From Microbacterium psychrotolerans (GTDB lineage Bacteria > Actinomycetota > Actinomycetes > Actinomycetales > Microbacteriaceae), in contig NZ_JAVFWO010000005.1 of the NCBI RefSeq assembly GCF_031085295.1, positions 305,626-369,625 on the forward strand: DNA of 64,000 nt. Direction: 5' to 3'. Positions 31,703-40,662 of this stretch are shown piece after piece. The notes below the pieces were generated by a model, which saw only the letters and a program-made list of their open reading frames with translations, was not told the origin of the DNA and did not search any database. The translations under genes and the position numbers were made by a program. Position 1 is the first letter of the stretch. Each line of letters starts with the position of its first letter.

Positions 31703-33045
31703 CCACACCCAAGGACAGGACGGATGCCGCGGCTCGTGACGACGCCGCAAACACGGCCGAAGCGGGGTCCGGAAAGCTGACCCTAGCGGAGGTGCTCGAG
31801 ATCTTCGCCGGAGGTCGGCTGCCGTTGCGTTTCACCGCGTACGACGGCAGCTCGGCCGGGCCCGAGAACGCGCCCTTCGGACTGGATCTGAAGACGCCCC
31901 GCGGCACGACCTACCTCGTCACCGGGTTCGGAGATCTTGGGCTCGCTCGCGCGTACATCACCGGCGATCTGGGCATCGAGGGGGTGCACCCGGGCGACCC
32001 GTACGAGCTGCTCAAAGCGCTCACCGAGGGCCTCGAGTTCACGCGGCCTCCGGCGCGGCTCATGGCCCAGATCGTGCGCTCGATCGGCTTCGAACATCTG
32101 CGCCCGATTGCACCGCCCCCGCAGGAGGTGCCCCCACGCTGGCGGCGGGTCGCGGGAGGACTGCGGCACAGCAAGACCCGCGATGCCGAGGCCATCCACC
32201 ATCACTACGACGTCTCGAACACCTTCTACGAATGGGTGCTCGGCTCGTCGATGACCTACACCTGTGCGTGCTATCCGCGCCTCGACGCCTCGCTCGAGGA
32301 GGCGCAGGAGAACAAGTACCGGCTCGTGTTCGAGAAACTGCGGCTGAAGCCCGGCGACCGGCTGCTGGATGTCGGATGCGGGTGGGGAGGCATGGTGCGC
32401 TACGCCGCACGCCGGGGCGTCCAAGCCGTCGGCGTGACGCTGTCGCGCGAGCAGACCTCGTGGGCGCAACGCGCGATCGCCGAAGAGGGACTCGCAGAGC
32501 GTGCCGAGGTGCGCTACGGCGACTACCGCGACATTGCCGAGACGGGGTTCGACGCAGTTTCGTCGATCGGGCTGCTCGAGCACATCGGGGTGCGCAACTA
32601 CGCGTCGTACTTCCGCTTCCTGCGCTCGCGGCTACGGCCGGGAGGCCTGCTGCTCAACCACTGCATCACCCGCTGCGACAACAAGGCCGAGCCCGCCGCG
32701 CAGGGTTTCATCGACCGCTACGTCTTTCCGGACGGCGAGTTGACCGGTTCCGGTCGCATCATCACCGAGGCACAGGATGCCGGGCTCGAAGTGCTGCACG
32801 ATGAGAACCTGCGCCCGCACTACGCACTGACGCTCCGTGACTGGTGCGCCAATCTCGTCGAGCACTGGGACGAAGCAGTCGCCGAGATCGGACTGCCTGC
32901 CGCAAAGGTGTGGGGCCTTTACATGGCCGGATCACGGCTCGCCTTCGAATCGGGCGGGATCGAGCTGCACCATGTTCTGGCCGTCAACTCCCGGGGGAAC
33001 AGCGACGATGCCGACCTTCCGCTGCGGCCGTGGTGGACGCCATAG
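31699..33045 (+). CDS. SAM-dependent methyltransferase, cyclopropane fatty acid synthase family (TmsB/BfaB type)
   Basis: The 448-residue protein has an N-terminal domain of about 150 residues and a class I methyltransferase fold with SAM motif LDVGCGWGGMVRYAARRG (about residues 220-237), preceded by the family segment HHYDVSNTFYEWVLG (about 169-183) and YTCACYP. Cyclopropane synthase relatives in actinobacteria (UfaA1, BfaB, TmsB) methylenate the double bond of oleoyl phospholipids. Pairing with the FAD reductase upstream supports 10-methyl branched fatty acid formation at the membrane. A plain cyclopropane synthase is the main alternative. Confidence 0.82.
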   Translation: MTTPKDRTDAAARDDAANTAEAGSGKLTLAEVLEIFAGGRLPLRFTAYDGSSAGPENAPFGLDLKTPRGTTYLVTGFGDLGLARAYITGDLGIEGVHPGDPYELLKALTEGLEFTRPPARLMAQIVRSIGFEHLRPIAPPPQEVPPRWRRVAGGLRHSKTRDAEAIHHHYDVSNTFYEWVLGSSMTYTCACYPRLDASLEEAQENKYRLVFEKLRLKPGDRLLDVGCGWGGMVRYAARRGVQAVGVTLSREQTSWAQRAIAEEGLAERAEVRYGDYRDIAETGFDAVSSIGLLEHIGVRNYASYFRFLRSRLRPGGLLLNHCITRCDNKAEPAAQGFIDRYVFPDGELTGSGRIITEAQDAGLEVLHDENLRPHYALTLRDWCANLVEHWDEAVAEIGLPAAKVWGLYMAGSRLAFESGGIELHHVLAVNSRGNSDDADLPLRPWWTP

Positions 33046-33333
33046 CGGCGCGCGGCCGGAGTCGCTGCGGTTCTCCCTCAACTCCGCCACGCTCCGTGCG
33101 GCGAAAATGCGACCCTGCTCTTCCCTCCGCCACCCTCCGAACCTCCGGTACTCCACGATCACGGCCCGGAGCCCGACGGCCGCGCCCGTAGGCCCGGCGC
33201 GCCGTGGGCGGTGGTTGTGAACGGGTGCACCCGCGTGCCTTGAGGATCCGCTTGCGGGCGGTAGACGGAAGCCGCACCTCCATCGCGCATTCGGCGTGAG
33301 CCAGGACGCGTTGGCCTCTTAGCTAGATGGAGA

Positions 33334-33969
33334 TCAGTCGGAGCCGCCTTCACGCCCGTTGTTCGATGCGGTCCCTTCTTCGAGTGATCGTCGGTAGCGG
33401 CGTCGAAGCGACCCTCGAGCGGCCGTGATGGTCGATCGCGTCGCCGGTCGGCGGCGACCGCGCCAGCGTCGAGGACTCGGCAGGGTGATGTCTCCCCAGG
33501 TGGCCGCCTTGAAGAGCATGTAGCCGACCCACCCCAGCAGGAGGGCTCCCGAGAGCCAGGGCCCTACGCCGGTCAGCCCTGGGGCGTGGACGATGTTGTT
33601 GGACTCGTCGCTGATGATCGCGGTGGGCTGATAGCTGGCCCGCGTGGTGCCCGTATCGTCGGTCCAACCGTCCAAGTAGACCCCACGCTTGACGATGTCT
33701 CCATCGTCGCTGACCCACGTCCCGACCGGACGACAGCCACCGCGCGGCCGCGGCTCGCAGTCCGTCTGTGTGAACGTGCCCCAGATCCGTGGCTGCGCGA
33801 GGTCATGCACGCTGGCAACAAAGAGCGCCGCGATGACGACCGCCAAGCATCCGCCGAGCACGTAGCCCAGGAGCTGACCGAGCCGACGCCACCACGCGGC
33901 CCATCGACGCTGCCGCTCCATGTAGAGGTCGTATGCCGCGTGCGGAGCCGGCGCACGCGTTTCAGTCAC
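33334..33969 (-). CDS. Two-helix membrane protein of unknown function
   Basis: The 211-residue protein has a hydrophobic helix at about residues 29-52 (LLGYVLGGCLAVVIAALFV), an extracytoplasmic region with two cysteines (DCEPRPRGGC, possible disulfide) and the WVSDDGDIVKRGVYLDG strand pair, then a second helix at about 140-160 and a basic cytoplasmic tail rich in Arg. The architecture resembles DUF3592-type proteins, but I cannot assign a family. GTG 33969 is preferred because a TAGAGT -10-like box lies nine bases upstream, suggesting a leaderless transcript; ATG 33921 is an alternative. Confidence 0.55.
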   Translation of the reverse strand: MTETRAPAPHAAYDLYMERQRRWAAWWRRLGQLLGYVLGGCLAVVIAALFVASVHDLAQPRIWGTFTQTDCEPRPRGGCRPVGTWVSDDGDIVKRGVYLDGWTDDTGTTRASYQPTAIISDESNNIVHAPGLTGVGPWLSGALLLGWVGYMLFKAATWGDITLPSPRRWRGRRRPATRSTITAARGSLRRRYRRSLEEGTASNNGREGGSD

Positions 33970-34302
33970 GGACGCGACTCTAGCCGGAGCTGGCCCCGCG
34001 CCCCACCGCGTGTGGGAATCACCGCGCGAAGCCCGAGTTCGCGCAAGCCGGAAAAGGCGGGAGCTGTTGTCTCGAGAACGCCACCGCGGCTGCAAGTCGC
34101 AGTTCGGCACCTACCAGCAAGACGTCAGCCGCGACGAGAGCGATGGCGATCCCCCAGCGTGCAATGCCCGAAGCGGGTGCCACTGCGGGCGGTCGAATCG
34201 GATCCTTCTGGGCGGGTGTCCGCGGCCTCTACTCTCACGGGGCACAGAGGAGGAGTAGACAGGAGCGGCGACACGATGGAGCGTCGAGTGGAGGAGCGAG
34301 AA
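33970..34302. other. 333-base divergent intergenic region with an inverted repeat
   Basis: No gene is supported. TCTACTC (34228-34234) and GAGTAGA (34253-34259) form a 7-bp inverted repeat with an 18-base spacer, 44 bases before the hydrolase start; this may be an operator. Nothing else stands out. Confidence 0.4.
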
Positions 34303-35124
34303 ATGGCGACATCGGCATCAGAAAAGGCTCCCAACACGATCGTGCTGGTCCACGGCTTCTGGGTCACACCTCGTAGCTGGGAGCATTGGAAACAGCACTA
34401 CGAAGCCAAGGACTTCACGGTCCTGGCGCCCGCGTACCCCGGCTTCGAGGTTGAGGTCGAGGCGCTCCGCGCCGATCCGACACCGATCGAACAGCTCGAG
34501 GTGTCCGAGATCATCGGCGCGTTCGAGACCCTTATCGGGAACCTCGACCGACCGCCGATCATCATGGGCCACTCCGCAGGCGGAGCCTTCACCCAGATCC
34601 TGCTCGACCATGGATTCGGCGCGGCCGGGGTCGCGATCAACTCGGCCCCGACCGAGGGCGTAAAGGTGATCCCGCTCTCCCAGATCAAGTCATCGTTCCC
34701 GGTGCTGAAGAACCCCGCGAACCGGCATCGAGCGGTCGGCTTGACTCCGGAGCAGTGGTACGACATCTTCGCGAACACCTTCAGCGAGGAGGAATCTCTC
34801 GCACTGTACGAGCGGTATCACATCCCCGCCTCCGGCAAGATCTTCTGGGGCAGTGCCCTCGCCAACATCCACCCTGGCAAGGATGACACCTACGTCGACT
34901 ACCACAACGACGCCCGTCCGCCTCTCCTGTTCATCTCGGGGAAGAACGATCCTCTGTTCCCGCCCAAGGTGGGCCACTCGAATGTCAAGCACTACAAGTC
35001 ATCGAGCGCGGTGACCGAGATCGTGGAGTACGACGGGCCGCATTTCCTGCCTGCCGTCCCGGAGTGGGAGGCCATCGCAGACTTCGCCCTCGACTGGGCC
35101 CTCAAGCACGCAGCATCTCGCTGA
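34303..35124 (+). CDS. Alpha/beta hydrolase
   Basis: The 273-residue protein has LVHGFWVTPRSWEHW (about residues 15-29) as the oxyanion strand, nucleophile Ser91 in MGHSAGG, an acidic residue in SGKNDPLFPP and His in YDGPHFLPAVPEW. There is no signal peptide. This pattern is common among uncharacterised actinobacterial hydrolases related to non-haem haloperoxidase-like and lactonase proteins. GGAGGAG lies 6 bases before ATG 34303; an ATG 26 bases upstream in another position lacks a site. No co-transcribed neighbour is visible. Confidence 0.88.
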   Translation: MATSASEKAPNTIVLVHGFWVTPRSWEHWKQHYEAKDFTVLAPAYPGFEVEVEALRADPTPIEQLEVSEIIGAFETLIGNLDRPPIIMGHSAGGAFTQILLDHGFGAAGVAINSAPTEGVKVIPLSQIKSSFPVLKNPANRHRAVGLTPEQWYDIFANTFSEEESLALYERYHIPASGKIFWGSALANIHPGKDDTYVDYHNDARPPLLFISGKNDPLFPPKVGHSNVKHYKSSSAVTEIVEYDGPHFLPAVPEWEAIADFALDWALKHAASR

Positions 35125-35750
35125 CTCCGACTCGGGAAGCCGACCATCTCAGCCGGTCGGGACCGGGAATGACGATGCGCCCGGAGGAAGCGCGCATTCG
35201 TAAGGGCTTCGACCTCCCGTCAGGCGAGTTAGCCCCTGAAACTGGTCGGAGTGGGGCGGCTGGCTGGTGTTGTCCCCGTCGTCATCGGGATCCTGCTGCT
35301 GGGTTGGATGACGCAGCAGAGCTGACGTCAGACGGATCCGCATACGCGCATTGACAGGTGAGCGGACCTCAGCGTACGACTGCCCGACGAACGCGTCGCC
35401 GGTTAATGTTCCTTAACTGTGCCACAGGGCGTCGCGGATGAGTCGAGCGTGCATGACTGGCTCAGGTCGGAATCGCACTCGATCAAGCGGGTGATCGAAT
35501 TCGTTGGTACTGGGTTAGAGCGTTGACCGCTTGCGATGGAATTGCCCATCGCGCGGAGGAGTCGGAGACGAGCTACGACCCGGGCGGCATACTGATCCAG
35601 GTCGCGTCCTGCTGACCCTGGCGTTGTCGCATGGCGCGAAATGTTCGCGAGCATCCGACCGCTCCGCGGACCCGGTTCGCCTCGCGTTCGCCTTCATGAC
35701 GAGTGCTGTTCATGCGAATTGCCGACGATCGAGGGGCCCGAAGGAGCTCC
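35125..35750. other. 626-base gene-poor region
   Basis: No full gene is supported. A GTG at 35251 opens a 24-residue hydrophobic peptide ending at 35325 (VGRLAGVVPVVIGILLLGW), which may be a fragment of a membrane protein. AACTGTGCCACA at 35415-35426 recurs at 40477-40488 beside the tRNA-Ser gene. Base composition is somewhat lower in G+C than the neighbouring genes. Confidence 0.4.
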
Positions 35751-36995
35751 ATGTCCCCCCATTCCCGTCGGCGCCCGAATGTCTCTCTCTTGCCGTTCGG
35801 CCGTCTCGTCCTTGCTTTGTCCGCTTTCGTCGTTCTCGTTTCCCCGACCTTCGCGAGTGGGCCCGCTCTCGCCCACGGCTTCTCGAGCGTCGTCTATGTG
35901 GACGCCTCGGAGTCCGGCGACGATACCGTGCGCACGACGGTTGATCTTGAATACGATCTGCTCGTCGTCTCGGTCGCCGAGAACGAAGATGCGCCGCAGC
36001 TCTTCGAAGACGGCATGGCCGCCTTCGAGTATGGCGATGATGCTGAGCAGGCGGCCACGCTCAACGCGTATGCCGATGACATCGTCTCTTACGTGACCAA
36101 ACGCTTCGCGGTGAGCGCCGGCGGTGAAGCGTGCGAGCCGGAGCAGTCGGACGACTTCGGCGTGACGTCACACGACGACGTGCCATATGCGGCCGTCACC
36201 TTCCACTGGCACTGCGAGCCGACGGACGCGCATGAGCTCAGCAGTGAGCTCTTCCCCGACCACGAGGCGTACGTGCAAGGCACCGTCACGATCCTCGAGT
36301 ACGACCTCGACGGCCAATCCGGCAGCGCAAGCCTCACGAGCGACGCGCCGACGCTCAGCACGGATCAGCCGGTTTTCGAGCGGTTCGGGCACTTCTTCGT
36401 CCTCGGGGCGGAGCATCTACTCTTCGGCCTCGACCACATCCTGTTCCTGCTTGCGCTGATCGTGGGCTCGCGACGCCTGCGCGACATCGTGCTCGCCGCG
36501 ACCACATTCACGGTCGCGCACTCCGTGACATTCATCATGGCTGCAGTGGGCGTTGTGACCGTGCCCGCCGCGATCGTGGAGCCCGCGATCGCCTTGTCGA
36601 TCGCAGTCGTCGCGATCTGGTACCTCTGGCGTGTGTGGCTCGAGCGGAAGGACCCGCTCGCCGAGGTCAAGCGTGCGACCAAGACCGGATTCGACGCCGC
36701 CGACGGGGCGCGGCTGACCGTGGTGTTCCTCTTCGGCCTCATGCACGGACTCGGCTTCGCAAGTGCGCTCGGAATCGACGAGCCCTTCTCCTGGCCGCTG
36801 CTCGGCTCACTCCTCGTCTTCAACGTCGGCATCGAGGTCGTTCAACTGACGATCATCCTGGCGGTCTTCCCACTCCTTCTGCTCCTGCACCGGCGCACGC
36901 CGAGGACGGGTCTTCTCGTCGGAGTGCTCGTCGCCGCAGGCGTCGCCCTCATGGGTCTGACGTGGTTCGTGCAGCGCACGCTCGGCATCGGATGA
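35751..36995 (+). CDS. HupE/UreJ-like membrane protein with N-terminal extracytoplasmic domain
   Basis: The 414-residue protein starts with a signal sequence (basic SRRRP, then a hydrophobic stretch ending in ALAHG), an exported region of about 190 residues with two cysteine-containing segments, and then a C-terminal block of six or seven membrane helices. That block has the HupE/UreJ_2 marks: FGLDHILFLLALIVGSRR (about residues 225-242), FTVAHSVTF and FLFGLMHGLGFASALG. The His/Asp residues in these helices suggest metal handling, perhaps nickel or cobalt. AAGGAG precedes ATG 35751. No hydrogenase or urease genes are nearby, so the metal role is open. Confidence 0.8.
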   Translation: MSPHSRRRPNVSLLPFGRLVLALSAFVVLVSPTFASGPALAHGFSSVVYVDASESGDDTVRTTVDLEYDLLVVSVAENEDAPQLFEDGMAAFEYGDDAEQAATLNAYADDIVSYVTKRFAVSAGGEACEPEQSDDFGVTSHDDVPYAAVTFHWHCEPTDAHELSSELFPDHEAYVQGTVTILEYDLDGQSGSASLTSDAPTLSTDQPVFERFGHFFVLGAEHLLFGLDHILFLLALIVGSRRLRDIVLAATTFTVAHSVTFIMAAVGVVTVPAAIVEPAIALSIAVVAIWYLWRVWLERKDPLAEVKRATKTGFDAADGARLTVVFLFGLMHGLGFASALGIDEPFSWPLLGSLLVFNVGIEVVQLTIILAVFPLLLLLHRRTPRTGLLVGVLVAAGVALMGLTWFVQRTLGIG

Positions 36996-37050
36996 CGGAT
37001 GCCGAGACCTGTGGCTTCATGTCAGCGAGCGCTGAGACCACCGGCCGTCG

Positions 37051-37812
37051 TCAGTACTGGTCCGTGGGGATGCGCACAATGATCCCGGTGTAACCGCTGA
37101 GCACGGCCGCGACCCCGGCCCGCAACGCCGCGTAGGCGCGCGGTTCGGTCACCGCGGCCGGGTCGTAGTAGTCCGATTCCGTGACACCCTCGCCCAGATA
37201 CGCCGATCCCTGCCAGTCGGAGGCGGCGATGTTGTGCGTGGGCTCGGCGACCTCGGCGCCCAGTACCAGGAACTGCTGGGGATCTTCACCGGCGTAGTTG
37301 GCCGAGACCACCGCGACCGGGTCGACCAGTGCGTTGCCGGCCGTCACGATGAGATCGGCGTCTCTGGAGATAGCCGCACGATCGATCTCGTCGATGAAGG
37401 CATGCGGGTCACTGAGATACTCGACCGCGAGCTCCACGCGATCCTCCTCCCGCGCCCACCGCTCGACGGCGCCGACCAGGATCGCCACCTGCGGATCGCG
37501 AGGGGTGCTCGCATCCTGCCCGTCGGCCATCACCAGCACTCGGTATTCGGAGGACGGCCGCACGTCGGTCCACGTCTCGGGATCTGGTTCGATCAGTTGA
37601 CCGCTGTAATACGTGTCGAGGTCGGGGGCGTGGAAGCCGGGTGCCAGGCTGCCATCGGCGAGCGGAGCCGCGGCTGCGGCAGGCTCTTGTGGTTCGCTAT
37701 CGCGAGGTTGTAAGACACCCCACGCTGTTGCAACGGCCACGACCGCGAGCGCAGACACGGCGACGAACAGGACGGTGCGGCGGCGGGTGCTACCGGGGGA
37801 CAGGGCCGGCAC
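37051..37812 (-). CDS. Membrane-anchored BMP/PnrA-like binding domain protein
   Basis: The product of about 253 residues has one N-terminal membrane helix (about residues 12-33) and an extracytoplasmic domain resembling basic membrane proteins: DLIVTAGNALVDPVAVVSANY and FLVLGAEVAEPTHNIAASDWQGSAYLGEG match the BMP core, which binds nucleosides in PnrA. The N-terminal lobe is shorter than usual, so the protein may be a degenerate or regulatory form. No transporter genes adjoin. GTG 37812 was chosen because GGAG lies 7 bases upstream; the frame is open to a GTG at 37890. Confidence 0.6.
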   Translation of the reverse strand: MPALSPGSTRRRTVLFVAVSALAVVAVATAWGVLQPRDSEPQEPAAAAAPLADGSLAPGFHAPDLDTYYSGQLIEPDPETWTDVRPSSEYRVLVMADGQDASTPRDPQVAILVGAVERWAREEDRVELAVEYLSDPHAFIDEIDRAAISRDADLIVTAGNALVDPVAVVSANYAGEDPQQFLVLGAEVAEPTHNIAASDWQGSAYLGEGVTESDYYDPAAVTEPRAYAALRAGVAAVLSGYTGIIVRIPTDQY

Positions 37813-38070
37813 GGAGCGACTCCATTCGGGAAGCTGTTGTAGGGGGAATGCAGAGGATGCCGTGACGAGCAGCCTCCGCCAGGGACCCACCGTACGCGGC
37901 GCGGCGACGAGGTTTCAAACGGGCGGAAACGCCTCCTCGGGTCGGACATCACTTCACCGATGCGAGTTCATCTACCCACTCATTGGGGTTCATCCCGTCG
38001 TTGCCAGACGCTGACAGCGTCGAAGCGTTCGTTCCCCCCACTCCTTCGAACCCGTAAAGGATCCGAACAG

Positions 38071-39786
38071 ATGAAGCTGATGAATCTGCCGCGCCGCCGC
38101 ATGGTTGCGAGTGCGGGCATCGTGGCGCTCGGTGCCGGCGCGATCGCCGGTGGCCTCTTCGCCACGCAGGGCGCGCTCGCAGAGGATGGCCCGGTCACTT
38201 TCAAAACCATCGTCCTGGGCGTCGGCGCCGATGAGCACTCGCGTTACGTGACGTGGTATGCCAGCGAGGACACCGCCTCGGTCGTCCAGCTCGAGAAGAC
38301 CAAGGACCTGAACAATGGGGCGTTCGACGGAGACGCCGTGAGCTTCCCCGCCGAGATCATCGCCACGACCGGCACCTCGTCCGGCGACGTCGCCCGCTCG
38401 CCCTTCCGCGGCAGCGCCCTGCTCGAGGATTTCGACGCGAACTCGGAGTACTCCTACCGCGTGCTGGCCTCCGACGGCGCCGCCTCGCCGACCTACACCT
38501 TCAAGACCAGCTCGTTCGGCATCGGCAAGGGATTCACCTTCGCCGCCTTCGGCGACCCGCAGATCGGCGCCGAGTCGAGCAACAACCGCGAGTCGATCTC
38601 CGCCGACATGAAGGAAGACGCGGCCGGTTGGGTCGACACCCTGAACGTCCTCGAGGAGGACGCCGCGAACGACGGGCTGCCGCTCGAGCTGCTCACCTCG
38701 ACGGGCGACCAGATCGAGACCGCCAACGTCGAGTCGCAGTGGGATGCGTGGTTCCAGCCGGAGCAGCTCCGCACCATCCCCTACGCCGCCGCCATCGGCA
38801 ACCACGACTCGTCCGACCTCGGCTACCGTTACCACTTCGCCCTGCCGAACAACGACGTGGCCACGCCTGAACTCCAGACAGGCGCGGGCGGCGACTACTG
38901 GTACACCTACAAGGGCGTGCTCTTCGTCGTCATCAACTCCAACGCCCAGTCGTCGACCAAGAACCCGGCGCACATCGACTTCGTCCGAAAGGCGGTCGAG
39001 GCGAACCCGAACGCTATGTGGAAAGTCGTGTCGTACCACCACTCGATCTACTCGCCGGCGTCGCACGCCAACGACAGTGACGCCGTGGGTCGCCGCCCGT
39101 CCTTCACCCAGGGCTTCTCCGACCTCGGCATCAACCTGGTGCTGCAGGGTCACGACCACTCCTACTCGCGCTCCTACGTCCTGCGAAACGGCGGCGAAGG
39201 CGCGGAACGCCAGAACGAAGCCGAGGAGCGCGGCGCCGACACGGTGTTCGAGGGCCCGGGCGGTGTCGTCTACGTGACCACGAACTCAGCCTCGGGTTCG
39301 AAGTACTACGGCCTCACCGAGCCGCGCGTCGGCACCACCAGCGACGCCACCCTCAACGGTCGATACGGCCTCGAGACCATGCCGTATCCGGCGGCTGGCG
39401 CGGACGCCGCGAACGGCACCCCGGCCGGCACGCACGCACTGCACTGGGCCAACTCGGTCGAGAACCAGGACAACGTGCGTACGTACCTGAAGGTCGAGGT
39501 CACATCGAAGTCGCTGACGGTGTCCAACGTGGTCGCGGGTGTCTGCGACTACCCGAACAAGGCGACCACCCAGGGCCGCGAATCGTGGTGTGGCGCCCAG
39601 CAGGCTCCCCGCACGCTCGTGGACACGGACGGCAACGGGTTCTACAACGCCAACCAGCCCGCTACGGGTGCGCCCGCGCAGCCGAGCAACGCCACCGCCG
39701 ACAAGTTCGTCACCGCCGCGGGCGTCGACCCCGTCGGCACTGTCCAGGACTCGGTGACTATCACCCGCGACCGCTCGGCCAAGTAA
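38071..39786 (+). CDS. Secreted purple-acid-phosphatase-like metallophosphoesterase
   Basis: The 571-residue protein has an export signal with PRRRMVASAGIVALG at residues 7-21, compatible with the Tat path. An N-terminal fibronectin-like domain follows, then a calcineurin-like catalytic domain. Metal ligands are visible in FGDPQIG, STGDQIE, AIGNHDS, SYHHSIYS and QGHDHSYSRSY. Members remove phosphate from extracellular organic phosphates and often respond to phosphate limitation. AAAGG lies about 9 bases before ATG 38071. A strong terminator follows, so it is a single-gene transcript. No pho box was identified. Confidence 0.9.
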   Translation: MKLMNLPRRRMVASAGIVALGAGAIAGGLFATQGALAEDGPVTFKTIVLGVGADEHSRYVTWYASEDTASVVQLEKTKDLNNGAFDGDAVSFPAEIIATTGTSSGDVARSPFRGSALLEDFDANSEYSYRVLASDGAASPTYTFKTSSFGIGKGFTFAAFGDPQIGAESSNNRESISADMKEDAAGWVDTLNVLEEDAANDGLPLELLTSTGDQIETANVESQWDAWFQPEQLRTIPYAAAIGNHDSSDLGYRYHFALPNNDVATPELQTGAGGDYWYTYKGVLFVVINSNAQSSTKNPAHIDFVRKAVEANPNAMWKVVSYHHSIYSPASHANDSDAVGRRPSFTQGFSDLGINLVLQGHDHSYSRSYVLRNGGEGAERQNEAEERGADTVFEGPGGVVYVTTNSASGSKYYGLTEPRVGTTSDATLNGRYGLETMPYPAAGADAANGTPAGTHALHWANSVENQDNVRTYLKVEVTSKSLTVSNVVAGVCDYPNKATTQGRESWCGAQQAPRTLVDTDGNGFYNANQPATGAPAQPSNATADKFVTAAGVDPVGTVQDSVTITRDRSAK

Positions 39787-39811
39787 GGCTGAGCACGCGG
39801 CTCTGAATCGA

Positions 39812-39842
39812 AGGGGCGCCCCCGCGCTATGGGGGCGCCCCT
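39812..39842 (+). terminator. Strong hairpin terminator after the metallophosphoesterase gene
   Basis: AGGGGCGCCCCC (39812-39823) pairs perfectly with GGGGGCGCCCCT (39831-39842) across a 7-base loop. It starts 26 bases after the stop codon. The U-run is absent, as usual in high-GC Gram-positives. Confidence 0.8.
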
Positions 39843-40536
39843 CCCGCCTGGTGACCTCCTACCAGGACGGAGGATCCGGGAGTGTGAGGCGCCGAAGTCC
39901 ACCTCGGCGATACTTGCACGCGGTGCCGCGGGTATCGAATGTGTCATTGGTCTGTGAACAGCCCAGCAGCGCCCACCACTGCGCAAGCCCCGAGTGATGA
40001 CGGCCGGAACTGTCGATGCGTGTGGGCGCATCTCAGTCGTGCTGCTGCGATGCGCCACGCTCGAATACCTGCAGGACAGTCTGCCCGTCGCTTTCGCGCA
40101 GAAGGCGAGATTCTTCCCGTGATCACTGACGCCCGGATGGTTCGCTAGACCCACAGAGTGACGAGACGGGCGGATCCCAGCCTCCTCGGCCACGCACCCG
40201 GAACAACTTGACAAACATAGAAGCGTCGAAGCCCGGAACGCAGCCACGTGCGGCCGCTGTCGTCTCGCAGGTGGAGCCGTCGATCACCCCGGCGGAGCAT
40301 TGAACGTGCCTCTCGAGACAGATGGCTGGCGGCGTCCTCGAAGCGGGCGTGTCCGAAAACCGCTAGCGCCGGTTGTGACATGAGGCAGTCATGTCGCAAC
40401 CGGCGCATCAGCGTGGTCGAGATCCGCGGAATTCCGGGCTTCTCGGAGACCAAAAGTGAACGATAACTGTGCCCCGAACTGTGCCACAAATTTTCGAACG
40501 AGTCGCGATCCCTTGAAAGCACTGGGATCGCAGGTG
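39843..40536. other. 694-base gene-free region ahead of tRNA-Ser, with palindrome and repeats
   Basis: Open frames on both strands look non-coding, with no family resemblance. The notable elements are the 18-bp palindrome at 40366-40406 and repeated AACTGTGCC blocks at 40465 and 40477. G+C is lower than in the flanking genes. A position beside the 3' end of a tRNA gene makes a decayed integration site plausible. Confidence 0.45.
40366..40406. repeat. 18-bp palindromic hairpin
   Basis: Arms 40366-40383 and 40389-40406 (GCGCCGGTTG... with ...CAACCGGCGC) match at 17 of 18 pairs, the remaining pair being a G.U wobble in RNA, and enclose a 5-base loop. No gene ends nearby, so it is not an obvious terminator. 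It could be a dispersed palindromic repeat, a structured RNA or a relic of a mobile element. Confidence 0.6.
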
Positions 40537-40621
40537 CGGAGGATGGGGGATTCGAACCCCCGAGGGCTTGCACCCAACACGCTTTCCAAGCGTGCGCCAT
40601 AGGCCACTAGGCGAATCCTCC
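40537..40621 (-). tRNA. tRNA-Ser(GGA)
   Basis: On the minus strand the sequence folds into a class II tRNA: acceptor stem GGAGGAT pairing with ATCCTCC, a D arm with CCTAGTGGCCTATGG, an anticodon loop CTTGGAAAG (anticodon GGA), a long variable arm and the T arm GGGTTCGAATCCC. The discriminator base is G, as in serine tRNAs, and no CCA is encoded. It reads UCC/UCU serine codons. It lies just upstream, in the same direction, of the transglutaminase operon's 3' end. Confidence 0.95.
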
Positions 40622-40662
40622 AGGAGGCCCCGGAGGGCCGTCGACCATCCTACCCTGCGCGG

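Noticed and set aside
33046..33333. Possible gene fragments between the methyltransferase and the minus-strand membrane protein
   Set aside because: Short frames on both strands show no family resemblance and no start signals.
40145..40600. Minus-strand open frame of about 150 codons overlapping the tRNA
   Set aside because: It runs through tRNA-Ser, has no ribosome-binding site and no recognisable domain. It is kept only as part of the gene-free region.
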